Counted from the first letter of the stretch, positions 43,795-53,379 are shown. The stretch is DNA of 64,000 bases from Aestuariibaculum lutulentum (GCF_032926325.1 NZ_CP136709.1:2512501-2576500); one strand, 5' to 3'. Translations and numbers: made by a program. Notes: a model not told the origin generated them from the sequence alone.

Positions 43795-43840
43795 AATACC
43801 TGGAAGAAAGAGTCGACAAAAACACTTTCTTTCAGGTATT
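43795..43840 (+). other. Stem-loop between pflB and pflA
   Basis: A 16-bp stem with one G-U pair (43795-43810 with 43825-43840) and a 14-base loop. It is not followed by a T run, so it is less likely a full terminator than an element that protects the pflB message or lowers pflA expression. Confidence 0.6.
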
Positions 43841-43851
43841 CTTAAAAGGTT

Positions 43852-44607
43852 ATGTCTCTACACTATCAAGATAATATATTAAATGTGCACTCTGTTGAAT
43901 CCTTTGGAACCCATGATGGGCCTGGTATTCGTATGGTTGTGTTTTTACAGGGCTGTAAATTAAAATGCCAGTATTGCCACAATCCGGATACCATAGATAC
44001 CCATGGCGGAGAGGAATATCACATTGAAGATTTGGTTCAAATGGCGCTAAAAGTAAAACCTTATTTTGGAAAAAAAGGAGGCGTTACGGTTTCTGGCGGA
44101 GAACCCTTATTGCAGTCTAAGGCTTTAATTCCTTTTTTTAAACGATTAAAGGAAGAAGGTATTCATACCAATATTGATACCAACGGACGCATCTTAAATC
44201 ATTTTACAGAAGAATTACTTGATAGCTATGCCGATTTAGTGATGTTAGATATAAAACACATGACTGAAGAAGGATTTGAGACATTAACAGGCGCAAAAAA
44301 TAAAGAAACGACATTCAATTTCGCTAAACATCGTGAAGCTTCAGGAAAACCTATGTGGTTGAGATATGTGCTTATTCCTGGTATAACCAACAAACCAGAA
44401 TTACTACAAGCACTTGGAGAATACTTCCAGAATTATGAAACGATTGAAAAAATTGAATTACAACCTTATCATAAGTTAGGAATTCATAAATGGGAAGCCT
44501 TAGGATGGGAGTATCCGTTAATGGATGCAAGAGAAAATACTGAAGAAGAAATTAACGATGCCGTTCAAGTATTACAAAATTATTTTAAAGAAGTGAAAGT
44601 GAATTAA
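43852..44607 (+). CDS. pflA: Pyruvate formate-lyase activating enzyme
   Basis: A 251-residue radical SAM enzyme that makes the glycyl radical on PflB. The cluster motif is C35-x3-C39-x2-C42 (CKLKCQYC), preceded by the activase signature SVESFGTHDGPGIR and followed by VTVSGGEPLLQ, which helps bind SAM. Length is that of E. coli PflA, without the extra ferredoxin domain of other glycyl radical activases. It lies directly behind its substrate gene, separated by a hairpin. Confidence 0.95.
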   Translation: MSLHYQDNILNVHSVESFGTHDGPGIRMVVFLQGCKLKCQYCHNPDTIDTHGGEEYHIEDLVQMALKVKPYFGKKGGVTVSGGEPLLQSKALIPFFKRLKEEGIHTNIDTNGRILNHFTEELLDSYADLVMLDIKHMTEEGFETLTGAKNKETTFNFAKHREASGKPMWLRYVLIPGITNKPELLQALGEYFQNYETIEKIELQPYHKLGIHKWEALGWEYPLMDARENTEEEINDAVQVLQNYFKEVKVN

Positions 44608-44677
44608 CAAGCAATGGATTAGATATTACTAAACTTAGAATCAAATTAAACCAACTGACCCCTAATAATATTTCAAA

Positions 44678-46180
44678 ATGAAAACATATAAAGAAGCGCA
44701 TAGACCGGCATCAGACTTCGAAAGCCGATCAGAATATCTGGATCATGAATTACAAATCATGAAACCTAAACGATTCAGGCTTAATTTACCGGGAAGAGAT
44801 TACAGATTTGAATGGGAAGATATTGTTCCGGCATTGGCAGGAACCCTCGGTATTATTGCTATGTATTCCTCTGTAATGATGGCCTGGGCTAACGGACTTT
44901 CTGAAGCATGGGAGCATGTTACATTAGGTAAAGATTTTGCTATTGAAGTATCGCGGGTAGAAATGATTATACCTGCGTTTTTATTTGTTATTCTGGCTTC
45001 TGGTTTTTTTAATCCAAGGGCTAATTTAGCAGGGAATCACGGACCAATGATTCCTTTGATTGCCAGTATTGCTTTGGCAGGTGCCCACCCTTTGGCATTA
45101 GCCATTTTAATTGGTGTTTTAGGACTCTTACTCAGTGTCTTTAAATTGGGGTCTCGACTGGTGGATTTAACCAGTAAAGGTGTCGCTGGCGGATTACTTA
45201 TATTTTTAGGATTTACGGGTGCCATTAGTCAGATAAATTCAATTCAATCCTGGGGAATGGGGCTGGAGTCAGAAAGCGTTACTGCGGGTTCTATGGGTTT
45301 TTTAGGATTAATTATCCTCGCAGTAACCGTTGTTTTATACAGTTACCTTGCTAGAATTGATAAACGTTGGTTAGCCATTCCTGCAGCAGCAGCTGCTGCC
45401 TTAGCTATAGCATTGATTAGTGGCGCAGGTTTTGATCTTCAGTTTACTACACAAATGGGATTACCTAATTTAAATCCTGCGTATTGGTGGGGTAGTACCG
45501 AAGAAGGCTGGATGCTTGGTTTACCTACTGCTCAGCATTTTATAGCGTCTTTACCTTTTGCTATTCTTGCTGTGGCCATGTGGTCGCCAGACTTTTTAGG
45601 ACATCGTATTTTTCAGGAGATGAATTATCCTAAGAAAACAGAAAAAGTATTAATGGATGTAGACGATACTATGACCATGTGTTCTTTCCGTCAAATGGTT
45701 GGAACTGCTGTTGGTGGAGGAAATATAACCTCGTCTTGGGGAACTTACATGATTCCTGCAGCCATTGCAAAAAGACCAATTCCGGCAGGAGCTATTTTAC
45801 TAGGACTTATGGTTATGGCGGTTGCTTTTTTAGGTAGTCCGATGGATGTTGCTGTCTGGCCTCCGGTAAGATGTATAGCACTACTTGTAGGTGTGTTTTT
45901 ACCAATGATTGAAGCTGGTATACAAATGGTTAAAAAAAGTGCCTGTGCTCAGGCTGCCGGGGTTTGTATTTTTACAGCCATGGTAACCAATCCGGTATTA
46001 GCATGGGCGTTAGCTATGTTTTTAGATAATAATGGCTTAATCGGCGATAAAGACAGACCTAAAAATTTATCCATAGCAGATAAGTTTATAATACCGCTGG
46101 CTATACTTGTTGTTTGCGTTTCAGCTGTGTTTACGGTGGGGATGTTTAAAGGCATTTACGGTATACAATCCTTTTTATAG
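44678..46180 (+). CDS. DUF3360-like polytopic membrane protein, putative transporter
   Basis: A 500-residue protein with a soluble N-terminus of about 50 residues (LDHELQIMKPKRFRLNLPGR) and about 12 membrane segments. The overall look, including NPRANLAGNHGPMIPLIA in the first half and VGGGNITSSWGTYMIPAA in the second, recalls the nucleobase-ascorbate/SulP transporter fold, and the sequence resembles the DUF3360 proteins known from Vibrio. The substrate is unknown. It lies 70 bases after pflA and 41 before an OFA-type transporter, so a link to formate, another fermentation acid or a PFL-related metabolite is suggested by position only. Confidence 0.7.
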   Translation: MKTYKEAHRPASDFESRSEYLDHELQIMKPKRFRLNLPGRDYRFEWEDIVPALAGTLGIIAMYSSVMMAWANGLSEAWEHVTLGKDFAIEVSRVEMIIPAFLFVILASGFFNPRANLAGNHGPMIPLIASIALAGAHPLALAILIGVLGLLLSVFKLGSRLVDLTSKGVAGGLLIFLGFTGAISQINSIQSWGMGLESESVTAGSMGFLGLIILAVTVVLYSYLARIDKRWLAIPAAAAAALAIALISGAGFDLQFTTQMGLPNLNPAYWWGSTEEGWMLGLPTAQHFIASLPFAILAVAMWSPDFLGHRIFQEMNYPKKTEKVLMDVDDTMTMCSFRQMVGTAVGGGNITSSWGTYMIPAAIAKRPIPAGAILLGLMVMAVAFLGSPMDVAVWPPVRCIALLVGVFLPMIEAGIQMVKKSACAQAAGVCIFTAMVTNPVLAWALAMFLDNNGLIGDKDRPKNLSIADKFIIPLAILVVCVSAVFTVGMFKGIYGIQSFL

Positions 46181-46221
46181 GAAGTAAGAAGTGAACTAAT
46201 CAAATTTAAAACCAACTAATT

Positions 46222-47478
46222 ATGAACGGACAAAAACTAAAAAACAGATGGTTAATTGCAGCATCTGCAGTTGGGATACATATTTCAATAGGCTCTGTTT
46301 ATGCTTATTCTGTAATGACTAACCCGGTTAAAGATATTTTTGAAGTTGATGGAAGCGTTATAAAATGGGCATTTAAAATAGCAATTCTTTTACTAGGGTT
46401 GTCTGCGGCATTTTTAGGACGCTGGGTTGAAAAAGTAGGACCAAAAGTTAGTGGAACAACGGCTGGAATTTTTTATGGTATTGGTATTTTGGGATCAGGA
46501 TTGGCAGTACAACTAGAGTCGTTAACACTATTTTATCTTTGTTACGGAGTTATTGGTGGTATAGGACTCGGTTTAGGGTATATTACCCCGGTAAGTACTT
46601 TGGTAAAATGGTTCCCGGACAGACGAGGTCTTGCAACAGGAATGGCTATTATGGGATTTGGATTTTCAGCCTTAATTTTTGGGCCAATTATGCAGTCTTT
46701 ATTTGATGCTATTGGAGTAGCAAATGCATTTTATATTTTAGGAGCCATTTATATGGTCATTATTTTATCATCTGCACGATATATTGAACGCCCTCCTGTG
46801 GGATATATGCCGGAAGGATTTAAAGCTGGAGAAGGAAAAGTCATTAAGGCTGATATGGCAAATATTGATGCCAATGAAGCGTTGAAAACCAGACGTTTCT
46901 ACTATATATGGATAATGATGTTTATCAACATTTCATGTGGTATTGCTATAATTTCGGCAGCCAGCCCTATGATGCAGGAAAAATTAAATTATACACCCAT
47001 GGAAGCTGCTGCTATTGTTGGATTAATAGGAGTCTTTAATGGTCTGGGTAGGTTGTTATGGTCCAGTCTTTCAGATTATTTAGGAAGAGCTAATACGTAT
47101 ATCATCTTTTTCGTTTTTCAAATATTAGCTTTCTATTTCCTACCCAAAATATCGGTAGAGTTAACATTCTTAGTGATTTTATTTACCGTGATAACCATGT
47201 ACGGTGGTGGTTTTTCAACCTTGCCCGCCTTTTTAGGTGATTTGTTTGGAACGAAACAGTTAGGTGCAATTCACGGTATGGTATTAACGGCCTGGGCACT
47301 GGCAGGAATTATAGGCCCAACCATTTACGATGTTGTTAAATCGGCTACAGGCTCTTTGGATACTACGTTAGCCGTCTTTTCCGGATTATTCGTAATAGCT
47401 TTTATTGTATCCCTATTAATGAAGCAATTGGTGGTTAAAGCACAACATAAGAAAGAGAAAGAATTAGCTTTGGCTTAA
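46222..47478 (+). CDS. OFA-family major facilitator transporter
   Basis: A 418-residue, 12-segment MFS protein. The opening NRWLIAASAVGIHISIGSVYAYSV and the loop WFPDRRGLATGMAIMGFG are typical of the oxalate:formate antiporter (OFA) family, which also includes pyruvate- and lactate-linked members. Substrates proposed for the family are small carboxylates. As the last gene of the pflB-pflA-DUF3360-OFA series, it may export formate or exchange it for another acid; no FocA-type formate channel is present in the window. A bidirectional terminator follows. Confidence 0.85.
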   Translation: MNGQKLKNRWLIAASAVGIHISIGSVYAYSVMTNPVKDIFEVDGSVIKWAFKIAILLLGLSAAFLGRWVEKVGPKVSGTTAGIFYGIGILGSGLAVQLESLTLFYLCYGVIGGIGLGLGYITPVSTLVKWFPDRRGLATGMAIMGFGFSALIFGPIMQSLFDAIGVANAFYILGAIYMVIILSSARYIERPPVGYMPEGFKAGEGKVIKADMANIDANEALKTRRFYYIWIMMFINISCGIAIISAASPMMQEKLNYTPMEAAAIVGLIGVFNGLGRLLWSSLSDYLGRANTYIIFFVFQILAFYFLPKISVELTFLVILFTVITMYGGGFSTLPAFLGDLFGTKQLGAIHGMVLTAWALAGIIGPTIYDVVKSATGSLDTTLAVFSGLFVIAFIVSLLMKQLVVKAQHKKEKELALA

Positions 47479-47493
47479 TTTATATTTATTGGG

Positions 47494-47528
47494 AAAAAAA
47501 ACCTCTTCTAAATGGAAGAGGTTTTTTT
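47494..47528. terminator. Bidirectional terminator between the OFA transporter and purL
   Basis: Seven G/C-rich pairs (47502-47508 with 47515-47521) extended by A-T pairs, with an A run on the left and a T run on the right. It serves both convergent genes. Confidence 0.9.
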
Positions 47529-47545
47529 ATATAATGAATTTTGAA

Positions 47546-50500
47546 TTATTTGTTTTCAATCCACTTTCTGGCATTCACAAAAGCTTCAACCCAAGGCGAT
47601 ACTTCGTCTTGCCTGTTGCTTGGGTAATGTGCCCAGTTCCATTGGAATGTAGAACGCTCGATGTGTGGCATCGTTACTAAGTGACGCCCTGTTTTATCAC
47701 ACATCATGGCTGTGTTATAATCAGAACCATTAGGATTGTGTGGATATTCCGCGTAAGCGTATTTACCAACAATGTTGTACTGGTCTTCAGATTCTGGCAA
47801 GTTAAATTTACCTTCACCGTGAGAAATCCAAACTCCTAAAGTACTTCCTGCTAAGCTTGAAAGCATTACCGAGTTGTTTTCCTGAATAGTTACTGAAGTA
47901 AATGAACTTTCGTGTTTATGAGAATCATTATGAACCATTTTACCATGAACCTCGTGCTCTGGGTTAATTAATTCTAATTCCATCCATAACTGACAACCGT
48001 TACAAATACCAACCGAAAGTGTATCTTCACGTTTGAAGAAGTTTTTAATCACTTCGTTTGCTTTTTCGTTGTATTTGATAGCTCCGGCCCATCCTTTAGC
48101 AGAACCTAAAACGTCAGAGTTAGAGAATCCACCTACAGCACCTAAGAACTGAATGTCTTCCAACGTTTCACGACCAGAAATTAAATCGGTCATGTGTACA
48201 TCTTTCACATCAAATCCGGCTAGGTACATCGCGTTTGCCATTTCACGCTCAGAGTTACTTCCTTTTTCACGTAAAATTGCTGCTTTTGGTCTTGGCTTAC
48301 TTGCATCGATTACAGGAAGTTTCCCTGAAAAGTGACTTGGGAAGGTGTACTGTAATGGTTGGTTTTTATAGTTGTCGTAACGGTCTTGTGCTAAACCGTT
48401 AGCGGTTTGTTTTTGATCTAATAAGAACGATGTTTTGTACCACATATCACGTAAACGAGATACCGTCATGGTGAATACATCCGTTCCGTTGATGATGCTT
48501 AATACATCACTTTCTGTTACTTTTCCAATGTTGAAGAATTCAATATTAGCAGCAGATAATACCGTTTCGATTGAAGCATCTTTCGACTGAATTACTAAAC
48601 CTGCATTTTCAGCAAATAACACTTTAAATGAATCGTTTTCAGCTAAAGCCGTGATATCTAATTCAGCACCTAAATTGTTGTCAGCAAAACATAATTCTAA
48701 TAAGGTAGTGATTAATCCACCAGAAGCTACATCGTGACCAGCAACAATTTGTCCGTCAATAATTAATTGTTGAATGGTATTGAATACTGTTTTAACGTAT
48801 GCGGCAGATTGAACATTTGGTGTATCGTTACCAATTTTGTTAACCACCTGAGCAAATGAACTTCCTCCTAATTTAAAGTTGTCTTGTGATAAGTTGATGT
48901 AATACACATCACCAGCACCTTTTTGGAATACAGGCTCAACAACTTTATTGATGTCGATACAGTTTGCAGCAGCCGAAATGATTACAGTACCTGGAGCAAT
49001 AACCTCTTCGTTAGGGTATTTTTGCTTCATAGATAAGGAATCTTTTCCGGTTGGTACGTTGATACCTAAATCAATTGCGAATTCTGAAACCGCTTCAACA
49101 GCTTCATATAAACGTGCATCTTCACCTTCATTTTTACAAGGCCACATCCAGTTTGCCGATAAAGACACATTTTGTAATCCGTCTTTTAAAGGCGCCCAGA
49201 TAATGTTGGTTAAAGCTTCAGTAATCGAGTTTCTACTTCCAGCTACCGGATTAATTAATCCTGAAACAGGCGAGTGTCCGATAGAGGTTGCGATACCTTC
49301 TTTACCTTTGTAATCCAAGGCCATTACACCAACGTTGTTTAACGGTAATTGTAATGGTCCGGCACATTGTTGTTTGGCTACTTTTCCACCAACACAACGG
49401 TCTACTTTATTGGTTAACCAGTCTTTGGAAGCGACAGCCTCTAATTGTAATAACTGGTCTAAATAATCATAGAAGTTTTCTTTGTTGTAAGCAACATCGG
49501 CATAATTGCGAACCACTTTTTTATCGTGCATGTATGTTTTTGGAGAACTTCCAAACATATCATCCATAGCTAAATCCATTGGTTTGTGACCATTGGTCTT
49601 AGACTCAAATGTGAAACGGTGATTACCAGTAACATCTCCAACAGTGTACATTGGTGAACGCTCACGATCGGCAATCTTTTGTAATGTTTCAATATGTTTT
49701 TCGGCAATCACTAATCCCATACGTTCCTGAGATTCGTTACCGATAATTTCTTTATCTGATAATGTAGGGTCTCCTACAGGTAATTTATCTAAATCGATGT
49801 GTCCACCAGTTTCTTCAACTAATTCCGATAAACAGTTTAAGTGTCCACCAGCACCATGATCATGAATAGAAACAATGTAGTTTTCATCACTTTCAACCAT
49901 ACCACGAACTGCATTAGCTGCACGTTTTTGCATTTCAGGATTCGAACGTTGTACTGCGTTTAATTCGATACCTGAAGCGAATTCTCCGGTATCAGCCGAT
50001 GATACCGCAGCACCACCCATACCAATACGGTAGTTTTCACCACCAAGAATAACTACTTTGTCACCAACTGTAGGTGTTGCTTTTAGGGCCTGGTCGGCTT
50101 TGCCGTAACCAATACCTCCAGCTTGCATAATTACTTTGTCGAAACCTAATTTTCTGGCATCTTCTTCGTGCTCGAATGTTAATACCGAACCACAAATTAA
50201 TGGTTGACCAAATTTGTTACCAAAATCTGAAGCACCATTAGACGCTTTAATTAAGATATCCATTGGTGTTTGGTATAACCACTTACGCTCATTCATAGCT
50301 TGTTCCCAAGGACGATTTTCTTCTAAACGCGAGTAAGAGGTCATATAAACCGCAGTACCAGCTAAAGGTAAAGATCCTTTTCCTCCAGCTAAACGGTCAC
50401 GAATTTCACCTCCTGAACCTGTTGCAGCTCCGTTAAAAGGCTCTACAGTAGTCGGGAAGTTATGCGTCTCCGCTTTTAATGAAATCACAGATTCGAAATC

Positions 50501-51208
50501 TTTAGTTTCGTAAAAATCTGGTTTATCAGCACTTTTAGGAGCGAATTGCTCAACAACAGGTCCTTTAATGAACGCTACGTTGTCTTTATAAGCTGAAACG
50601 ATATCGTTAGGATTTGTTTCAGACGTTTTACGAATCATTTTAAATAATGACGTCGATTTTTCTTCGCCATCAATGACAAATGTTCCGTTGAAAATTTTGT
50701 GACGACAGTGTTCACTGTTTACTTGTGAGAAACCGAAAACTTCAGAATCGGTTAACGGGCGACCAATTTTTTCAGAAACACCTTCTAAGTAAGCCACTTC
50801 TTCGTCGCTTAAAGAAAGCCCTTCTTGAGCATTATAAGCCGCAATATCTTCAATATCCAGAATAGGCTCTGGTTGAATATCAATGGTGAATGATTCTTGG
50901 TTTAATCCGTTGAATTTTTCAGAAATCATTGGGTCGTAACCTTTGAAATCTTCAGAAACAGCTTCGAATTCTTCAATTCTAATGATGTCTGAAATCCCCA
51001 TGTTTTGAGTGATTTCAACAGCGTTGGTACTCCAAGGCGTAATCATAGCCGCACGTGGTCCAACAAAAAAAGCATCCAGCGATGCTTGCTCTATTTTTGG
51101 CTGATTGCCAAATAACCATGTTAATTTAGCAATGGTTTCGGTTGATAATTCTTTTGTTGTTTGAACGGCAAAAACTTTACCGGTTACGTTTCCAAAGAAA
51201 TGAATCAT
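47546..51208 (-). CDS. purL: Phosphoribosylformylglycinamidine synthase (large, single-chain)
   Basis: A 1220-residue enzyme of purine synthesis that converts FGAR, glutamine and ATP to FGAM. The N-terminal PurS-like domain is followed by two PurL/AIRS-like halves (SEHCRHKIFNG, HDHGAGGHLNCLSE) and a C-terminal class I glutaminase whose nucleophile is C1069 in GICNGCQLW, with the triad His in the WISHGEGKF-HIE region. This is the one-chain form; Gram-positive bacteria split it into PurS, PurQ and PurL. It is slightly shorter than the 1295 residues of E. coli. The next gene to the left is convergent; upstream lies an unrelated kinase gene. Confidence 0.96.
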   Translation of the reverse strand: MIHFFGNVTGKVFAVQTTKELSTETIAKLTWLFGNQPKIEQASLDAFFVGPRAAMITPWSTNAVEITQNMGISDIIRIEEFEAVSEDFKGYDPMISEKFNGLNQESFTIDIQPEPILDIEDIAAYNAQEGLSLSDEEVAYLEGVSEKIGRPLTDSEVFGFSQVNSEHCRHKIFNGTFVIDGEEKSTSLFKMIRKTSETNPNDIVSAYKDNVAFIKGPVVEQFAPKSADKPDFYETKDFESVISLKAETHNFPTTVEPFNGAATGSGGEIRDRLAGGKGSLPLAGTAVYMTSYSRLEENRPWEQAMNERKWLYQTPMDILIKASNGASDFGNKFGQPLICGSVLTFEHEEDARKLGFDKVIMQAGGIGYGKADQALKATPTVGDKVVILGGENYRIGMGGAAVSSADTGEFASGIELNAVQRSNPEMQKRAANAVRGMVESDENYIVSIHDHGAGGHLNCLSELVEETGGHIDLDKLPVGDPTLSDKEIIGNESQERMGLVIAEKHIETLQKIADRERSPMYTVGDVTGNHRFTFESKTNGHKPMDLAMDDMFGSSPKTYMHDKKVVRNYADVAYNKENFYDYLDQLLQLEAVASKDWLTNKVDRCVGGKVAKQQCAGPLQLPLNNVGVMALDYKGKEGIATSIGHSPVSGLINPVAGSRNSITEALTNIIWAPLKDGLQNVSLSANWMWPCKNEGEDARLYEAVEAVSEFAIDLGINVPTGKDSLSMKQKYPNEEVIAPGTVIISAAANCIDINKVVEPVFQKGAGDVYYINLSQDNFKLGGSSFAQVVNKIGNDTPNVQSAAYVKTVFNTIQQLIIDGQIVAGHDVASGGLITTLLELCFADNNLGAELDITALAENDSFKVLFAENAGLVIQSKDASIETVLSAANIEFFNIGKVTESDVLSIINGTDVFTMTVSRLRDMWYKTSFLLDQKQTANGLAQDRYDNYKNQPLQYTFPSHFSGKLPVIDASKPRPKAAILREKGSNSEREMANAMYLAGFDVKDVHMTDLISGRETLEDIQFLGAVGGFSNSDVLGSAKGWAGAIKYNEKANEVIKNFFKREDTLSVGICNGCQLWMELELINPEHEVHGKMVHNDSHKHESSFTSVTIQENNSVMLSSLAGSTLGVWISHGEGKFNLPESEDQYNIVGKYAYAEYPHNPNGSDYNTAMMCDKTGRHLVTMPHIERSTFQWNWAHYPSNRQDEVSPWVEAFVNARKWIENK

Positions 51209-51240
51209 TTTAGATGTATTATGGTTGTAATTTGAAAATG

Positions 51241-51248
51241 CAAAAATA
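51241..51248 (-). promoter_or_regulatory. Candidate -10 element of purL
   Basis: Minus-strand TATTTTTG, a perfect TAnnTTTG, 32 bases upstream of the purL ATG. No purine riboswitch fold is evident in the short leader. Confidence 0.5.
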
Positions 51249-51323
51249 CACTTTTTTAGTCATTTAAATGGCTTTTTTTACGAAAGCATTTTTGATTAAT
51301 TAATAGGATGTTTTTCAAGGAGT

Positions 51324-52184
51324 TTAAAAGTATTTTTTAAGGAGATTAATCACTGATGAATAATAGCTTTTTCCAAATAAATTAAGGTGAATTAACAGGT
51401 AATACAATTGATAAACTTCGATGCGATTTGATGTGAATTCATCTTCTGGTATAATATTATGATAGGCTTTGTAGAAGTCTTCAGAGAATCCACCAAAGAG
51501 TTTTGTCATGGCAATATCTACTTCTGAATGCCCGAAATACATGGCCGGATCGATAAGATATGGCTTTCCATTTGTAGCAATTAAATAATTCCCGCTCCAT
51601 AAGTCGCCATGTAAAAGCGAAGGTTTTATGTTTTTAAATAAGGGGTTTAGTTTGTTTAGGATCTGCTCTTTTGAAGGACATTCAGATTCCAGTAGTAATT
51701 GTTTTTGAATTGCTAATTGTAGCTGAGGATACAGCCGTTCGTTAACGTAAAAGGAGTTCCAGGAATCATTAGGTATGTTCGACTGAAAAAGGTCTCCTAT
51801 AAAATTGTCCTGCTGCAAGCCGAAATAAGCATTTGTATTTTGGTGAAGTTCGGCTAGTTGCCTTCCCAGAGTTTTGAGATCTTTTGAATCGGGTGATTTA
51901 CTGTCAATAAATTCAAGAAGTAAAAAGGAGGTGTTTTCAAACTGAGAGTATTCCAAAACCTTTGGAGTTGAAATCGAATTAGTGTTGGCTATGGTTTTTA
52001 GAGCTTCCGCTTCAGTTTGAAACATTTGCAAAGCATTGGAAATGGTATTGGTTTTAAGAAAATAACTTTGACCTGAAGTTATGATTTTATAAGCAGACGA
52101 AATATCACCGCCCGAAACTGAATGTATAGATTTAATGGGAGCTTTAATTTGTTTTGATATATGTGCGATAAAATCTTCGGTCAT
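51324..52184 (-). CDS. Fructosamine-kinase-family protein
   Basis: A protein of 286 residues with the kinase-like APH/fructosamine kinase fold: a start SVSGGDISSAYKI (glycine-rich loop), LLLEFIDS hinge, SLLHGDLWSGNYL catalytic loop and PYLIDPAMYFGHSEVDIAMT metal-binding motif. Family members phosphorylate ketosamines (glycated amines) so that they break down. The start is set at 52184 (MTEDFIAH): an ATG eight codons upstream at 52208 lies inside the stem of the terminator of the preceding gene and is unlikely to be used. Nearby genes do not reveal the substrate. Confidence 0.85.
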   Translation of the reverse strand: MTEDFIAHISKQIKAPIKSIHSVSGGDISSAYKIITSGQSYFLKTNTISNALQMFQTEAEALKTIANTNSISTPKVLEYSQFENTSFLLLEFIDSKSPDSKDLKTLGRQLAELHQNTNAYFGLQQDNFIGDLFQSNIPNDSWNSFYVNERLYPQLQLAIQKQLLLESECPSKEQILNKLNPLFKNIKPSLLHGDLWSGNYLIATNGKPYLIDPAMYFGHSEVDIAMTKLFGGFSEDFYKAYHNIIPEDEFTSNRIEVYQLYYLLIHLNLFGKSYYSSVINLLKKYF

Positions 52185-52187
52185 ATC

Positions 52188-52221
52188 ATAAAAATAAAAG
52201 ACCATCATTTCGATGGTCTTT
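52188..52221 (-). terminator. Terminator of the endonuclease gene
   Basis: Perfect 10-bp stem (52197-52206 with 52212-52221, five-base loop) followed on the minus strand by TTTTATTTTTAT. It overlaps the upstream in-frame ATG of the next gene. Confidence 0.85.
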
Positions 52222-52238
52222 GGTTAAACAGTATTATA

Positions 52239-53339
52239 TTATTGCTTTATTAGTTTTTTTGTGATGGTTCCAGAATCGGAACTAATTTTTAACAAATACA
52301 CACCCTTATTAAGTGTGCTAACATCCATTTTTTTATTGTTTGTGTTTAGATGTTGTTTTAGAATTTCTTTTCCTAAAACATTGTAGATGATGGCATCTAA
52401 ATCTTGTGTGGTAGAAATATAAATAAAATGGTCTTTAACCGGGTTTGGGTAGATTTTTAAGTTAAGGGTTGTGAAATCATTAGTAGATAAAGCAGTTCCC
52501 CATATTTTTGTGATATAGCTTGAGTCGTCTATAAAAGGGTTTCTATTGCCTTGAAAGTTATAGATCTCGTTATTTTTATTAATTTCATATTGACTAACAG
52601 GGTCTAAATTGTTCCAAGTTAATAGAATATTTAAAAAGTTAGATTCTATTCCAGGGAAGGTATTTCCATCAAACATAGCGCTTACTTCACTTGACGCATA
52701 ATTGGTGTAAAAAGTAGAAAGTTGGTCTTCGTAGCGTGTTATAAAATAAAAGTAGGCTCTTGCAACATCACCTTTAAATTCATCGATAGGTTCAAAAACA
52801 GATCCCGAATATCCGGAAACAGAACTACTCCCTAGTTTAGAGCCGTTTGAAGAAGTATATGAAGCAAAGTTTACTGTGCCATACGGGTAATTAGCATGTT
52901 TGCCATTAACATAACCGTCTGAAGGAAAAACAAAATGAGCATCAGAGTACATTGGGTATGAACTATCACCTCCGAAATAAGACTTAGGAATAACGTGCTC
53001 CCTATTATAACAGTCACCTTCACTATTATAATTTCCACATTGATTTGTTATGGTTGTAAAGTTAAAAGTGTCAGGTGATAAAGGAATTTCAGTGTATAAA
53101 TCAACCAAACTATTATCATTATCGTAGTAACTATCTTTGAAGGCAGCTTGATCATATAAAGTCCATAAATCACCATAATTAGCTACTGTTGAACTATTGG
53201 TGTTGTTGTTTATAATATTAAATAACTGTGTTTTTAAGGTAGCTCCTGTACTTGTAGCAGAATCGTAGTATCCTGTAGGTATTTGGGCAAAAACGAAAGT
53301 AGAAAGAAGGAAGAAAGATAACAAGTAAAGCTGTTTCAT
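52239..53339 (-). CDS. Secreted endonuclease I with T9SS sorting domain
   Basis: A 366-residue protein: signal peptide (about 1-19, ending VFAQ), an endonuclease I/NucM-type nuclease domain with the H-x-V motif in CYNREHVIPKSYF and SDAHFVFPSDGYVNGK, and a type A T9SS C-terminal sorting domain (IYPNPVKDHFIYIS to the final KKLIKQ). It degrades DNA outside the cell, probably for nutrients or against extracellular DNA in biofilms. The start is taken as the ATG at 53339; an in-frame TTG nine bases upstream is possible but gives a poorer signal peptide. The ATG lies within a 13-bp stem-loop of the leader. Confidence 0.9.
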   Translation of the reverse strand: MKQLYLLSFFLLSTFVFAQIPTGYYDSATSTGATLKTQLFNIINNNTNSSTVANYGDLWTLYDQAAFKDSYYDNDNSLVDLYTEIPLSPDTFNFTTITNQCGNYNSEGDCYNREHVIPKSYFGGDSSYPMYSDAHFVFPSDGYVNGKHANYPYGTVNFASYTSSNGSKLGSSSVSGYSGSVFEPIDEFKGDVARAYFYFITRYEDQLSTFYTNYASSEVSAMFDGNTFPGIESNFLNILLTWNNLDPVSQYEINKNNEIYNFQGNRNPFIDDSSYITKIWGTALSTNDFTTLNLKIYPNPVKDHFIYISTTQDLDAIIYNVLGKEILKQHLNTNNKKMDVSTLNKGVYLLKISSDSGTITKKLIKQ

Positions 53340-53379
53340 CTGAATCAATTTATGGGTTTTTGATGGTCAGATGAAACAG
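53331..53379 (-). other. Leader stem-loop enclosing the start codon of the endonuclease gene
   Basis: A perfect 13-bp inverted repeat (53331-53343 with 53367-53379, loop of 23). The start codon (53339-53337) is inside the stem. No T run follows, so it does not look like a terminator of the preceding methyltransferase gene. Confidence 0.6.

Noticed and set aside
53340..53348. TTG at 53348 as start of the endonuclease gene
   Set aside because: The ATG three codons downstream gives a standard signal peptide start (MKQLYLLSF), and the TTG adds nothing.
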